Both the position numbers and the translations under genes were made by a program. Below the pieces are notes generated by a model that had not been told where the DNA came from, ran no database searches, and saw nothing but the letters and a program-made list of their open reading frames with translations. Of a DNA stretch of 64,000 nucleotides, positions 34,113-43,292 are shown one piece after another (position 1 is the first letter of the stretch; the number at the start of each line of letters is the position of its first letter). Source of the DNA: UMGS1696 sp964621755 (lineage in GTDB: Bacteria > Bacillota > Clostridia > Oscillospirales > CAG-272); contig CAZUPI010000013.1 in the NCBI GenBank assembly GCA_964621755.1, forward strand, positions 1 to 64,000, read 5' to 3'.

Positions 34113-35618
34113 TTATTCCAGGTTCTCTTCGTTTTCGGTGATTTTCTTTACTACCTGTTCCATGCTCTTTGTCAGCACTTTGCGGTACGATGCGGAAGTC
34201 GACGCCCAGGTCTGGCTGTTGTTCGCTACTGCTGCAAAGTAAATATCCGTAATGTTCGCCAGATACTTGTTGAAGAACCGTCCGAGCTCAAAGCTTATCG
34301 ATTCGCGCACAATGTCGTACATCTGCGCGTTTACGTTGTCAACGGAGTACTTCTTCTTCATGTTGTTCTCGAAAATGGCCGGAGTCGTCAGACGGTACGC
34401 GTTCGACGCCATGCACTCCAACACTGCGCTGCATGCGTCCTTGTATTCGCAGTTTATTGCAATCGCATACAGCGTTACCGGGTTGCCCATGACCGTTCTG
34501 TAGTTTTCCTGCGTTTCATCGTACTTCGGAACCGGTACGATGCCGTAAGTCAGTTCAGAGTCGCGCAGCGCCTTTGATGCGTAGTGCGCACGGTTGATGT
34601 TGAATATGGCCCTGCCTTCCGTGAACGGAGTCTCATAGTCGCTCGCTAAATATACGTTGTTGGATGCTTCCCACGGTCCCAGCTTCGCGAGAAGGTCCAC
34701 TGCTTTTTCACTGTAGAAGTCCTCGGAAACAATCAGTACCTGCTCTGAATCCTTTTCTACCAGCTTCAGGTCAGAACCGGTATAGAATGCGTCGTTGTGA
34801 TAATTGACAAGAGTAAAACCAAACAGGTCATTCACGTCGACAGTCGTGTTGCCGTTGAGGTCTATGTAGGTATCGTTGGTGAGTTCAATCAGCTTGTCGA
34901 CTGTCCATTCGTTGTTGAACACAAGCTCAGTCGGATCTGGAAGATGATAATCCTCGATGAGCTGCTTGTTATAGTACACGCAGTACATCATATGAAGTAC
35001 GTTGGTCGAGATATCCCCCGATACGAAGTAAAGGTGGTTATTGATGGTAGACTCCTTGAGGAGGTTATCAGGCCACCACGGCTTTTCGTAATCGAGGTAG
35101 GGAGAATCTTCAAGATTGGTGACGAAGCCGTTGACCACGCAGGAGGCGATGGTCCGGCTGTAGGAGGCATAGATATCGTAGGCGTGGTCGCCGGCGGAAT
35201 GGCTTTCGCGGACTTTGGCCACGTAGGAATCGATATTGCTGCCGTTGCCGGCGGTACCAATCCAGTTATATCTGACGTTCAGGCGGTCCTCCACATTAAT
35301 GTTTCTCTCGTAAATGGCGTCGTTGACGATTTCACCAGTCAACTCTTCGGATTCGAACTCCTGATTTTCGACGTCGCTCCAGTAGAGGAGATTGATAGTC
35401 TGCCCGTCATAATTCAGCTCCGGCAGGTCGTCTTTCAAGTAACCGTTTTCGTCATAGTTTTCATCGACGACGGGTTCGGCGACAGTTTCGACTGCGGGCG
35501 TATTGGAGGCGATGGTTTCGGTTGACGAGCCGTCGTCGTCGGAGGGATTAGATGCGCAGGAGAGAAACTGCGGGGCTAACATCAGGCATGTTAGCATGAG
35601 GGAGACAATTTTCTTCAT
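34113..35618 (-). CDS. Orphan ABC solute-binding lipoprotein
   Basis: The 501-residue product has a lipoprotein signal ending in LSC (Cys near residue 21), a Ser/Thr/Glu-rich linker and a family-1-type solute-binding fold. A Ca2+-loop-like segment DLNGNTTVDVNDLFGF occurs near residue 250. It is a paralogue of the protein at 51574-53070 (shared NVEDRLNVRYNW, similar PWWPD and identical layout). No permeases or ATPase are encoded nearby, so the transporter partner is elsewhere or shared. The substrate may be a sugar, by analogy with related clostridial lipoproteins, but this is not established. Confidence 0.82.
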   Translation of the reverse strand: MKKIVSLMLTCLMLAPQFLSCASNPSDDDGSSTETIASNTPAVETVAEPVVDENYDENGYLKDDLPELNYDGQTINLLYWSDVENQEFESEELTGEIVNDAIYERNINVEDRLNVRYNWIGTAGNGSNIDSYVAKVRESHSAGDHAYDIYASYSRTIASCVVNGFVTNLEDSPYLDYEKPWWPDNLLKESTINNHLYFVSGDISTNVLHMMYCVYYNKQLIEDYHLPDPTELVFNNEWTVDKLIELTNDTYIDLNGNTTVDVNDLFGFTLVNYHNDAFYTGSDLKLVEKDSEQVLIVSEDFYSEKAVDLLAKLGPWEASNNVYLASDYETPFTEGRAIFNINRAHYASKALRDSELTYGIVPVPKYDETQENYRTVMGNPVTLYAIAINCEYKDACSAVLECMASNAYRLTTPAIFENNMKKKYSVDNVNAQMYDIVRESISFELGRFFNKYLANITDIYFAAVANNSQTWASTSASYRKVLTKSMEQVVKKITENEENLE

Positions 35619-35652
35619 TGGACATAATTACCCCTTTCTGTTGGATAAGTTT

Positions 35653-35696
35653 ATTAAAAACTATTACGCTATTAATTAAAAACTATTACGCTATTA
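35653..35696. repeat. 22-bp perfect tandem repeat at the lipoprotein promoter
   Basis: Two identical 22-base units (35653-35674 and 35675-35696), each starting ATTAAAAACTATTACGC, lie head to tail. The second overlaps the -10 box of the minus-strand promoter, so both are in the transcription start and leader region. Confidence 0.95.
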
Positions 35697-35721
35697 TATA
35701 TCAAAGCAGGAAAGTTGTCAA
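35693..35721 (-). promoter_or_regulatory. Consensus sigma-A promoter for the solute-binding lipoprotein
   Basis: On the minus strand, perfect TTGACA (35721-35716), a 17-base spacer and perfect TATAAT (35698-35693) precede the start codon by about 75 bases. The tandem repeat begins at the -10 box. Confidence 0.85.
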
Positions 35722-35791
35722 GTAAATTTCAATAAATTTTGCATAAAAAATTTTCAGGAAAGCGATATACTTTGCGCGCAGTGTTTTTTCC

Positions 35792-36400
35792 TTATAATTT
35801 GACGTTGCTTAGGACCTCCTGTAATTCCTCTTCGCTTGCCACGAGATTTACAGCTTCGAGAAAGGACTTTGCAGTCATGTTTTTGGGAAGATTCAGGCGA
35901 ATACAGACCGCATCGCGCAGGTCGGCGGAGTTGGGACGTCCCGTCAGTCCGAGAGCATATAGGCCGGCGCTTGTGAGGGGGGACTTGGCAGGGACGTTTT
36001 CATGGGAGGTCAGGGCGCACAGGTCGGGATGCACAGCGGCGAATTTTTCGAAAATGCCGCGCAGCGTATCCGCAGGGACCCCCTCGACGCCCAGATACCC
36101 CGCCTTTGAGGGGGTGGGTTTGCGTCTTTCTTTTCCTTCAATTTGAGGAATATAGAGGTCGTAGACAGGGATACCGGTGAGCATTCCGCGGAGGTGTGAG
36201 CGAATCAGCTTGCCGCCGCCGTCGCTGTCCGACAGGAGAATCACGCCGTTTTGACCGAGTCTGCGGATGAGCGCGCGGCGCTCTGCGTTGTTGAAAATTC
36301 CGAAGCCGTCGGTCGTGAGGACGGTCGCGTCTACAATCGTTTTGAGTTTGGCTTTGTCGTACTTTCCCTCGACGATGATGGGGATGGAAACTTGTATCAT
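35792..36400 (-). CDS. RNase M5-like Toprim protein
   Basis: The 202-residue protein has an N-terminal Toprim domain (IIVEGKYDK with catalytic Glu, then LLSDSDGGGKLIRS with the metal Asp pair) and a DUF4093-like C-terminal region. This resembles RnmV, which matures 5S rRNA, although the adjacent replication gene and lack of flanking rsmA leave room for a paralogous role. The start at 36400 overlaps the holA stop as ATGA, so it is translationally coupled to holA. The C-terminus is of normal length. Confidence 0.75.
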   Translation of the reverse strand: MIQVSIPIIVEGKYDKAKLKTIVDATVLTTDGFGIFNNAERRALIRRLGQNGVILLSDSDGGGKLIRSHLRGMLTGIPVYDLYIPQIEGKERRKPTPSKAGYLGVEGVPADTLRGIFEKFAAVHPDLCALTSHENVPAKSPLTSAGLYALGLTGRPNSADLRDAVCIRLNLPKNMTAKSFLEAVNLVASEEELQEVLSNVKL

Positions 36401-37413
36401 CCGCAAATCAGCCTTTCTATGGCCGCGTAGCCGATGGGGGTCGACTTGATTTTCCGGTCTGCTTCCGCGCAGCGCATGACGGCATTGTCGAAGTATTCGA
36501 CCGGGCGCATTTTGGCGGCGTTCAGGTAAAGTCCCGCCTTGTAGGAGTGCATCTTCATGATTTTGGCAAATTCTGCGGCGTTCATTCCGTCCTCGACGGC
36601 GTGCGCAGCGGCGGCAAGGTCACAGAACACACGCGTGATTTGTGAAAGTACGATAATCGGCTCCTCGCGCCGGCGCATTTTTACGGCGAGGGACCAAAGC
36701 GCGGCGCGAATATCACCGGAGAGAATGCAGTTTGCGAGACGGAAGGCGTCGTCCTCATCGGTGCGGGTGACGGTGGCGTCGACGTCCGATGCGGTGACTT
36801 CGCGGCGGCCGGATTCCGCAGTATAGGCGGCGGTTTTGGCGAGCTCGCCGGACAGGCGGAACATGGACCTGCCGCAGGTATTTAGGATTTTCATGGATAC
36901 GTCGGAGGAGATGGAGAGTCCGTACTCCGCAAAGTGGCGTTCGATCCAGCGGACGAGACGCGCGTCGGATTGGTAGTCGAACTGCACCGCTTTCATAAAT
37001 TTTGAGGCGTTTTTCAGGAAAGAGGACGGCTTTTTGGGAGTTCCGGCGTCAAACCCGTCCGCGGCGACCCGCAGAATCGCGACAACCGAACCGTCGCCGA
37101 CGGCGTCCTCCAGAGCTGACAGCAGCGCGGCGCGTTCCTTTTCGGCGAGCAGTTTATCGAGGTTTGCCAGCGAGATATCGACGAGCTTTTTTTCAGCCAT
37201 GACCGGCGGGGCCATCAGCGCGTCGTGGATGCCGTCGAGGCTGTACGAGTCGTCCGAGAAGCGCACGTAGTTGAACGCCGCAAGTCCCGGTTCCGTCATC
37301 ACCGCTTTCCGAATTGCCGCCGCGTAATGATTTTTCATATAATCTTCATCGCCGTAGAAGAAGTATGCTCCCACCGGAGATTTCACGTCCCCGCGAAGCT
37401 CAGTCTCAGTCAT
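36397..37413 (-). CDS. holA: DNA polymerase III subunit delta
   Basis: The 338-residue clamp-loader subunit opens the beta clamp during loading. It begins SPVGAYFFYGDEDYMKNHYAAAIR, the usual start of HolA, where a degenerate P-loop position lacks the Walker Lys. It has the internal signatures VDISLANLDKL, YGLSISSDVSMKILNTCGRSMFRLSGELAKTA (parts) and the C-terminal domain with DLAAAAHAVEDG. Its gene overlaps that of the Toprim protein. AAAGGCGG precedes the ATG. Confidence 0.88.
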   Translation of the reverse strand: MTETELRGDVKSPVGAYFFYGDEDYMKNHYAAAIRKAVMTEPGLAAFNYVRFSDDSYSLDGIHDALMAPPVMAEKKLVDISLANLDKLLAEKERAALLSALEDAVGDGSVVAILRVAADGFDAGTPKKPSSFLKNASKFMKAVQFDYQSDARLVRWIERHFAEYGLSISSDVSMKILNTCGRSMFRLSGELAKTAAYTAESGRREVTASDVDATVTRTDEDDAFRLANCILSGDIRAALWSLAVKMRRREEPIIVLSQITRVFCDLAAAAHAVEDGMNAAEFAKIMKMHSYKAGLYLNAAKMRPVEYFDNAVMRCAEADRKIKSTPIGYAAIERLICG

Positions 37414-37454
37414 ATCATGACCGCCTTTCTGTTTTTTAAAGGTTTATCGTGTTA

Positions 37455-38780
37455 TCATGCCTTTCCAACTTTATCCGCTGCCGCCATGACGCCGAGGCGG
37501 GCGCTTTCATAGGTCAGACCGCCCTGCATGAAGGCGGTATAAGGGGGACGCATGGGACCGTCTGCGGAGAGTTCGATGGAGGCGCCGCCGACGAAAGCGC
37601 CTGCCGCCATGATGACCGGGTCGGCATAGCCGGGCATTTCCCACGGACAGGGCGTAACATGCGCGTCGATGGGGGAGGCAGACTGGATGCCGCGGCAGAA
37701 AGAGATGAGTCCGTCGGGCGTCTGACAATCGACTGCCTGCACGATATCGCTGCGGCGTTCGTTCCACTTTGGATTTGTGTGATAGCCCAGACTGTCGAAC
37801 ATATAGGCGGCGAGGTGCGCGGTCTTCATTGCCTGTGCGACGGTATGCGGGGCGTAGAACAGACCCTTGATAAGGTTGCGGTTCTGCCCGAGGGACGCGC
37901 CGACCTCAAGTCCCACGCCGGGTGAGGTGAGGCGGTACCCGCAGAGGGTCGCAGCCTCTTGCGTTCCGACGATGTAGCCGCCGGTATCTGCCATGCCGCC
38001 GCCCGGGTTTTTGATAAGCGAACCCGCCATCAAGTCTGCGGGAGCTTCGTCAGCCGCACCGGAGAGAGGGCGTGCGCACGGCTCGTCCATTTCAGTGAAC
38101 TCGCCGTAACAGTTGTCTACCATAAATATCGGCTTTTTGACGCCGATTTTTTTTGCGCATTCAGAGACCTCAAACGACGCGCGACGTATCTCGCGCGAGG
38201 AGAGCGTGGGGCGGTCTGCGTAGCCCTTCGAACGCTGCGCATAAACCATTTTCACGCGTTCCCGGTATTTTTCGAGAGTCGCGCGCATTCCCGCCAGGTC
38301 GAACGGGAGACCTTCTGCATCGCGGGGACGCAGGTCAGTTTTTAGAAAGGTTACGCCGAAATCCGCGAGAGAGCCCTCTCCGTTCCCCGCGCTTGCGTTT
38401 CCATCGGAGTCGATTCCGATAACGTCGAGCAGCGTGTCGTACGGCGTGCCGGTAATAGAGAGCATAATGTCGCCGGGGCGCAGCGTTCCGAACAGTGCAA
38501 CAGTGAGCGTATGCGTCCCGGACATCAGCGACGTGCGCATGAACCCCGATTCCGCGCGGAAAATTTTCGCAATGAGGCGGTCAATCGTGTCGCGTCCGCG
38601 GTCCCCATATCCGTACCCGGTAGAAGGCGCAAACAGCGATTCCGACACTTCGCACTCCCGAAAACAGTCGAGGACATGCTCCGTATTCACCCGTGCAATT
38701 CTATCAATATCCGCGAATATATCGCTCATATTGCACTCTGCCTTCTCCGCCAGCGCCCTTATTTCTGATGATATTTCCAT
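37455..38780 (-). CDS. YnbB-like PLP enzyme (methionine gamma-lyase-related)
   Basis: The 441-residue protein matches the YnbB/aluminium-resistance family of cystathionine-gamma-lyase-like PLP enzymes: STGYGYGDRGRDTID (about residue 50), SGTHTLTVALFG (about residue 80) and the probable PLP Lys in GSLIKNPGGGMADTGGYIVG (about residue 232). Its reaction in vivo is not established. The start at 38780 is chosen because AAGAGAAAA lies just upstream and it begins MEISSEIRALAEKAE like the family. No sulphur-metabolism genes are adjacent. Confidence 0.82.
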   Translation of the reverse strand: MEISSEIRALAEKAECNMSDIFADIDRIARVNTEHVLDCFRECEVSESLFAPSTGYGYGDRGRDTIDRLIAKIFRAESGFMRTSLMSGTHTLTVALFGTLRPGDIMLSITGTPYDTLLDVIGIDSDGNASAGNGEGSLADFGVTFLKTDLRPRDAEGLPFDLAGMRATLEKYRERVKMVYAQRSKGYADRPTLSSREIRRASFEVSECAKKIGVKKPIFMVDNCYGEFTEMDEPCARPLSGAADEAPADLMAGSLIKNPGGGMADTGGYIVGTQEAATLCGYRLTSPGVGLEVGASLGQNRNLIKGLFYAPHTVAQAMKTAHLAAYMFDSLGYHTNPKWNERRSDIVQAVDCQTPDGLISFCRGIQSASPIDAHVTPCPWEMPGYADPVIMAAGAFVGGASIELSADGPMRPPYTAFMQGGLTYESARLGVMAAADKVGKA

Positions 38781-38854
38781 AGTTTTCTCTTTTCTGTTCT
38801 TATATTTTTTATTTGTCAACCCCTAAACCCAAAAAAACAAAATCTCCATCTAAG

Positions 38855-38907
38855 GATGAAAAGTTTTTGGGGGGTACTTTTTTTAAAAAGTACCCCATCC
38901 CCTCCCC
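38855..38907 (+). repeat. Dispersed hairpin repeat copy (reference copy)
   Basis: GATGAAAAGTTTTTGGGG runs into a hairpin in which GGGGTACTTTT pairs with AAAAAGTACCCC (38871-38896), followed by a CCCCTCCCC run. It fills the gap between the YnbB-like gene and mnmG, ending at the mnmG stop. Confidence 0.82.
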
Positions 38908-40797
38908 TCACTTTCCCTGTAAATAAATCAGAAGCACCGTAATATCGGCGGGATTGACGCCGGAGATGCGGGAGGCTTGACCGATGGTGGCGGGTTTGAT
39001 GCGGTCGAGTTTTTGAGCAGCTTCGAGGCGGAGGCCTTTAATAGATTTGTAGTCGATGGTGGGGGACAGGACGATGTTTTCTGATTTTTGCTGGCGCGCC
39101 ACTTCCTCGAGCTGGTGCTTGATGTAGCCTTCGTATTTGATTTCTGTTTCGACGCGGTCGGCGAGGTTTCGCGGGAGGGTCGGTCTGGCGTCGTCGTAGG
39201 GCGCGGTGTCGCTGTAGGTCAGACCCGGGCGGCGGATGATGTCGCACAAGCTTGTGCCGGAGGTAATTTCCGTTGTGCCGCGGTCCGTGAGGAGGGTATT
39301 GATACCGGACGTCGGACCCACGTTTACGTGATGCAGACGTTCGATTTCGTCTGTGACCGTTTTGGTGCGCGCGAGGGTTTCGTTGTAGCGGTCGTCGGAG
39401 AGAAGACCCGCATAGTGGCCGTATTGGGAAAGTCGTTCTTCCGCGTTGTCCTGACGGATGAGAAGCCGGTATTCGCTTCGGCCGGTCATGATGCGGTACG
39501 GCTCGTTTGTGCCCTTGGTCACAAGGTCATCGATGAGCGTGCCGAGGTAGGACGAGTGACGCGGTAGAATGATTTGCTCCATTCCGCGGACATAGAGGGA
39601 GGCGTTCATTCCCGCGAGAAGTCCCTGTGCCGCCGCTTCTTCGTAGCCTGACGTGCCGTTGAACTGTCCCGCACCGAACACGCCCGCGATTTTCTTAAAT
39701 TCAAGGGTGCCGTACAGCTCGAGCGGGTTGACGCAGTCATACTCAATGGCGTAGGCGTAGCGCATGATTTCTGCGTTTTCGAAGCCTTTCAGCGAGTGGA
39801 GCATTTGCACCTGCACGTCTGCGGGGAGAGAGGAGGAGAAGCCCTGGAGGTAGATTTCGTCAGTCGAATAACCCATCGGCTCGACGAAGAGCTGATGCCG
39901 CTCCTTATCGGCGAAGCGGATGACTTTGTCCTCAATCGATGGGCAGTAGCGCGGGCCTGTGCCGTGGATTTTGCCCGAGTAGAGCGGAGAACGATGGATA
40001 TTATTTTTAATAATGTTATGAGTTTCCTCATTGGTATAGACGATATGACACGGGACCTGCGTGATTTTGTTCAGCTCGCGCGCGTCTGTACGGGAGGAAT
40101 AGGGGGTGATGTACTCCTCGCCTTCCTGCAAATCAAGGACGGAGAAGTCGATGGAGCGGCGATGGATGCGCGGCGGCGTCCCGGTTTTGAACCGCATCAG
40201 CTCAATACCGAGGGCAGCGAGGCACGGCGTCAGTCCTGTGGACGGGAGGGAATTGTCGGGACCGGACGAGCGTTTTACGTCGCCGACGTGGGTGGTTCCG
40301 CCGAGGTAGGTGCCGGTGCAGACGACGGCTGCGGAGCAGGAGAAATCGCCGCACGGCTCAGTCCGGACGCCGACGAGCTTTTGTCTGCCGTCGCCGCATG
40401 GCTCAGTGAAAATCTGCGTGACTTCCGCTTGAAGGATGCGGAGGTTTTCCGTATGTTCGAGCGTCCGCTTCATGAGGTCGGAGTACTTGCGCCGGTCCGC
40501 TTGAACGCGCTTCGACCGTACGGCGGCGCCTTTGCTCGTATTGAGCGTGCGCGACTGCATTGTAACACGGTCGGCAGCGTAGCCCATCTCTCCCCCCATG
40601 GCGTCGATTTCGAAGACGAGGTGTCCTTTTCCCGTCCCGCCGATAGACGGATTGCACGGCATATTCGCGACGGCGTCAAGCGACAGCGTAAACAGCGCGG
40701 TTTTTATCCCGATTCTGGCGCAAGCCAGCGCCGCTTCAACCCCGGCATGCCCCGCGCCAATCACGGCTACATCAAATTTATCAGTATTATTCGGCAT
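38908..40797 (-). CDS. mnmG: tRNA U34 cmnm5 modification enzyme, FAD subunit
   Basis: MnmG (GidA) with MnmE modifies wobble uridine. The 629-residue protein has the FAD motif VAVIGAGHAGVEAALACARIG (within the first 35 residues), the NMPCNPSIGGTGKGHLV motif with its conserved Cys, RFKTGTPPRIHRRSID (parts) and a C-terminal helical region with GYIKHQL and RISGVNPADI. Length is normal. GGAGGGG lies before the ATG. mnmE is not adjacent. Confidence 0.96.
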   Translation of the reverse strand: MPNNTDKFDVAVIGAGHAGVEAALACARIGIKTALFTLSLDAVANMPCNPSIGGTGKGHLVFEIDAMGGEMGYAADRVTMQSRTLNTSKGAAVRSKRVQADRRKYSDLMKRTLEHTENLRILQAEVTQIFTEPCGDGRQKLVGVRTEPCGDFSCSAAVVCTGTYLGGTTHVGDVKRSSGPDNSLPSTGLTPCLAALGIELMRFKTGTPPRIHRRSIDFSVLDLQEGEEYITPYSSRTDARELNKITQVPCHIVYTNEETHNIIKNNIHRSPLYSGKIHGTGPRYCPSIEDKVIRFADKERHQLFVEPMGYSTDEIYLQGFSSSLPADVQVQMLHSLKGFENAEIMRYAYAIEYDCVNPLELYGTLEFKKIAGVFGAGQFNGTSGYEEAAAQGLLAGMNASLYVRGMEQIILPRHSSYLGTLIDDLVTKGTNEPYRIMTGRSEYRLLIRQDNAEERLSQYGHYAGLLSDDRYNETLARTKTVTDEIERLHHVNVGPTSGINTLLTDRGTTEITSGTSLCDIIRRPGLTYSDTAPYDDARPTLPRNLADRVETEIKYEGYIKHQLEEVARQQKSENIVLSPTIDYKSIKGLRLEAAQKLDRIKPATIGQASRISGVNPADITVLLIYLQGK

Positions 40798-40901
40798 AAG
40801 AGGACCCCTCCGATGAAAAATATATCATCGTATTATAGCACAGATTAGGGTGTGTGTCAAATTTTTTGAAAGGCAGTTCCTGTTAGGCTGCGCTATCTAT
40901 T

Positions 40902-41801
40902 TTAACGCATCCCTTTTGTTGTTTCCTGATAAATCCGGATGATTTCCTGAAGGATATCCATATAGTAGAAGTCCTTGTTATAGACGACTTTGGTCTCGCG
41001 GACCATACTGAGGTTTTCAATGGGGAGAGCGGTGATTTTTCCTTTGCGCAGTTCGTCCATACACGCGCTTTTGGGCAAGATAGATACGCCCAGGTCTTTA
41101 CGGATGAGGTCTTTGATTGTGGCGATGTTGTCTACTTCGATGGTAATGTTGAAGTTGGTGATGGACTCGTTGATGCTTTCGAGGGTGGATTCGAACAGGA
41201 CGCGTGTGGCGGAGGAGGGAAGGCGGAGTATCATACGCTCCCGTTTCAGTTCCCCTAAAGTGACCATTGCGTGGCTTGAGAGGGGATTGTTGTTCGACAT
41301 CACACAGACGAGGTGGTCGGTGTCCAGCATCAGGGAGCGCAGGTCGGGATTGCTCGATGTGCCCTCTACGATAGCCAAATCAATTTCATAATTTTCCAGC
41401 ATATCATAAAGATTTTTTATAGTATCCGTAATAATGGTAATGCTTACGCCGCGGTTTCGGTTGCTGCATTTTGCGAGTACCTCCGTGGTCAGATTGCTCT
41501 CGGAGGTATGGGTGATACCGATACGCAATTTGGCAATATGTTTCTTTGCGTCGGCAAGTTCAGTCTGCAACTTTGCATACAAAGCATTCATTCTTTTCGC
41601 GTATCGAACGACAATTTCCCCCTCTGGGGTGAGCTTTAAGCCTCCTCTTCCGCGCACAAACAGGCGGATTCCCAATTCATCCTCCAGTTGACTGATGTGG
41701 TGGCTGACTGCGGGCTGTGTGAGAGACAGAGTCTCGGCGGCACGGGTGAAATTTTTCTGCTCCACCACGGCAAGAAGGGTCTCAAGTTTTGTTCCAAGCA
41801 T
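40902..41801 (-). CDS. LysR-family transcriptional regulator
   Basis: The 299-residue protein has the N-terminal winged helix-turn-helix (TRAAETLSLTQPAVSHHISQLEDELGIRLF, parts) and a C-terminal effector domain. It is divergent from a cation/proton antiporter gene with a 123-base shared gap, the classical LysR-target arrangement. It probably controls the antiporter and itself. An inverted repeat AGTCAAA-N10-TTTGACT in the gap is a candidate operator. The effector is unknown. Confidence 0.9.
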   Translation of the reverse strand: MLGTKLETLLAVVEQKNFTRAAETLSLTQPAVSHHISQLEDELGIRLFVRGRGGLKLTPEGEIVVRYAKRMNALYAKLQTELADAKKHIAKLRIGITHTSESNLTTEVLAKCSNRNRGVSITIITDTIKNLYDMLENYEIDLAIVEGTSSNPDLRSLMLDTDHLVCVMSNNNPLSSHAMVTLGELKRERMILRLPSSATRVLFESTLESINESITNFNITIEVDNIATIKDLIRKDLGVSILPKSACMDELRKGKITALPIENLSMVRETKVVYNKDFYYMDILQEIIRIYQETTKGMR

Positions 41802-41827
41802 AGGCGCTCCAAAAAAATATTTATAAT

Positions 41828-41874
41828 AGTCAAAAATATTATAATTTGACTTTATGGATAATTTAGTATATCAT
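41828..41874 (+). promoter_or_regulatory. Antiporter promoter with overlapping inverted-repeat operator
   Basis: AGTCAAA (41828-41834), 10 bases, TTTGACT (41845-41851) is a perfect inverted repeat. Its right arm contains the -35 box TTGACT (41846-41851) of a promoter with 17-base spacing and -10 TATCAT (41869-41874) for the antiporter. A LysR-type regulator binding here would control both divergent genes. Confidence 0.65.
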
Positions 41875-41924
41875 ATACTGCATTATATATCAAGAGTTTT
41901 TGACTCGCACCGGAGGAAATTGTT

Positions 41925-43259
41925 TTGCTTACTCCTTTGTATACCGCAGCGTCTCCTGCCGCGGCAGTTATCATGTCCATCTCGCTCATGCTGTTTCTCG
42001 GATTTATCATGACGCGGATTACTAAAATTTTCAAGCTCCCGAACGTTACGGCCTATATTCTCACGGGAATCCTGATAGGTCCATACTGCCTTGACCTAGT
42101 CCCTGCGAATATTGTGTCAGGTATGGATTTTCTGCCCGACGTCGCGCTTGCCTTTATTGCGTTTTCAACAGGGGAGTTTTTCAAAATGTCCGTACTGCGG
42201 AAGAACGGCGTCAAAGTGGTTATCATCACTATGATGGAGGCGTGCATGGCTTCGCTGCTTATTTTTGGAGCCGCGTATTTCCTCCTGGGTCTGGACCTCG
42301 CGCTGTCAATCGTTCTGTCTGCGCTTGCGGCGGCTACGGCTCCCGCGTCGACGATGATGACAATCCGTCAGACCGGCGCGAAGGGGGATTTTGTGGACAC
42401 CGTTTTGCAGGTTGTCGCGCTTGACGACGTGGTCGGATTGCTGGAATACAGTGTGGCGATATCCATAGCGGTCGCGGCGACAGCGGGGAACAGTGCGGGC
42501 GTAGAGCTTGTGAGTATCGTACGTCCCATTGGGATAAACGCGGCGTTCCTTCTGCTCGGGTGCGGATTCGGCGTATTGATGAAGCTGCTGATGCCGCAAA
42601 AACGGTCGACAGATAACCGGCTGATTATCTCAGTATCCCTTCTGTTCGCGTTCTGCGGGATTTGCGCGGCATTTGACGTATCGCCGCTTTTGGGCTGCAT
42701 GTCGATGGGGACGGTATACATCAACATCACCGACGACGACAGACTGTTCAAGCAGCTCAATTATTTCAATCCGCCGATTCTGCTTTTATTTTTCGTGCGC
42801 TCAGGCATATGCTTCGACCTTAAAGCTCTCGTAAACACATCGGAAGCGGTCGGCAGTACACCGCTGCTTGCAGTCGGAACGGTATACTTTATAACACGGA
42901 TAGCGGGCAAATACGCGGGCGCATACTTAGGCTGCCTCATTACGGGAAAGCCGCGGGAGGTGCGAAATTGGCTCGGTCTTGCGCTGATTCCGCAGGCGGG
43001 CGTGGCAATCGGTCTGGCTGCACTGGGCGCAAGAGTACTTGGCGGCGAATCCGGCAACGCCCTCCAGACCATAATCCTCGCCTCAAGCGTATTATATGAG
43101 CTCATCGGTCCCGCCTGCGCAAAGCTCTCCTTATACCTTTCCGGCTCCTATTCCTCTAAATCCGAAGATTCTGGAGAGGACAAAAAGAAAATGCCATGTT
43201 TGGAAAGAAAACGCTGGGGAAGCTTTTGGAAAAAGCTCCCTTCGAGATTCACAAAGTGA
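41925..43259 (+). CDS. CPA2-type cation/proton antiporter
   Basis: The 444-residue membrane protein has about twelve hydrophobic helices. It matches the Kef/NapA (CPA2) antiporter membrane domain, with FKLPNVTAYILTGILIGPY, ATAPASTMMTIRQTGAKG and DDVVGLLEYSVAI, which carries the Asp pair of the transport site. It lacks RCK (TrkA-N) domains. TTG at 41925 is the start, with GGAGG eight bases before it. The C-terminal tail (RWGSFWKKLPSRF) is encoded by the hairpin-repeat copy at 43.2 kb, so the original protein may have ended earlier. Confidence 0.85.
   Translation: MLTPLYTAASPAAAVIMSISLMLFLGFIMTRITKIFKLPNVTAYILTGILIGPYCLDLVPANIVSGMDFLPDVALAFIAFSTGEFFKMSVLRKNGVKVVIITMMEACMASLLIFGAAYFLLGLDLALSIVLSALAAATAPASTMMTIRQTGAKGDFVDTVLQVVALDDVVGLLEYSVAISIAVAATAGNSAGVELVSIVRPIGINAAFLLLGCGFGVLMKLLMPQKRSTDNRLIISVSLLFAFCGICAAFDVSPLLGCMSMGTVYINITDDDRLFKQLNYFNPPILLLFFVRSGICFDLKALVNTSEAVGSTPLLAVGTVYFITRIAGKYAGAYLGCLITGKPREVRNWLGLALIPQAGVAIGLAALGARVLGGESGNALQTIILASSVLYELIGPACAKLSLYLSGSYSSKSEDSGEDKKKMPCLERKRWGSFWKKLPSRFTK
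43213..43242 (-). repeat. Dispersed hairpin repeat inside the antiporter gene 3' end
   Basis: GGGAAGCTTTT (43217-43227) pairs with AAAAGCTCCC (43231-43240), the inverted form of the repeat. It falls in-frame inside the last codons of the antiporter gene. Confidence 0.6.
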
Positions 43260-43292
43260 AATTCGTAAAAGCCTCTCTCCGCAGCATCAAAC

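Noticed and set aside
42990..43259. Frameshift near the antiporter C-terminus
   Set aside because: The frame stays open through the last helix. The odd tail is explained by the repeat copy, not by a shift.
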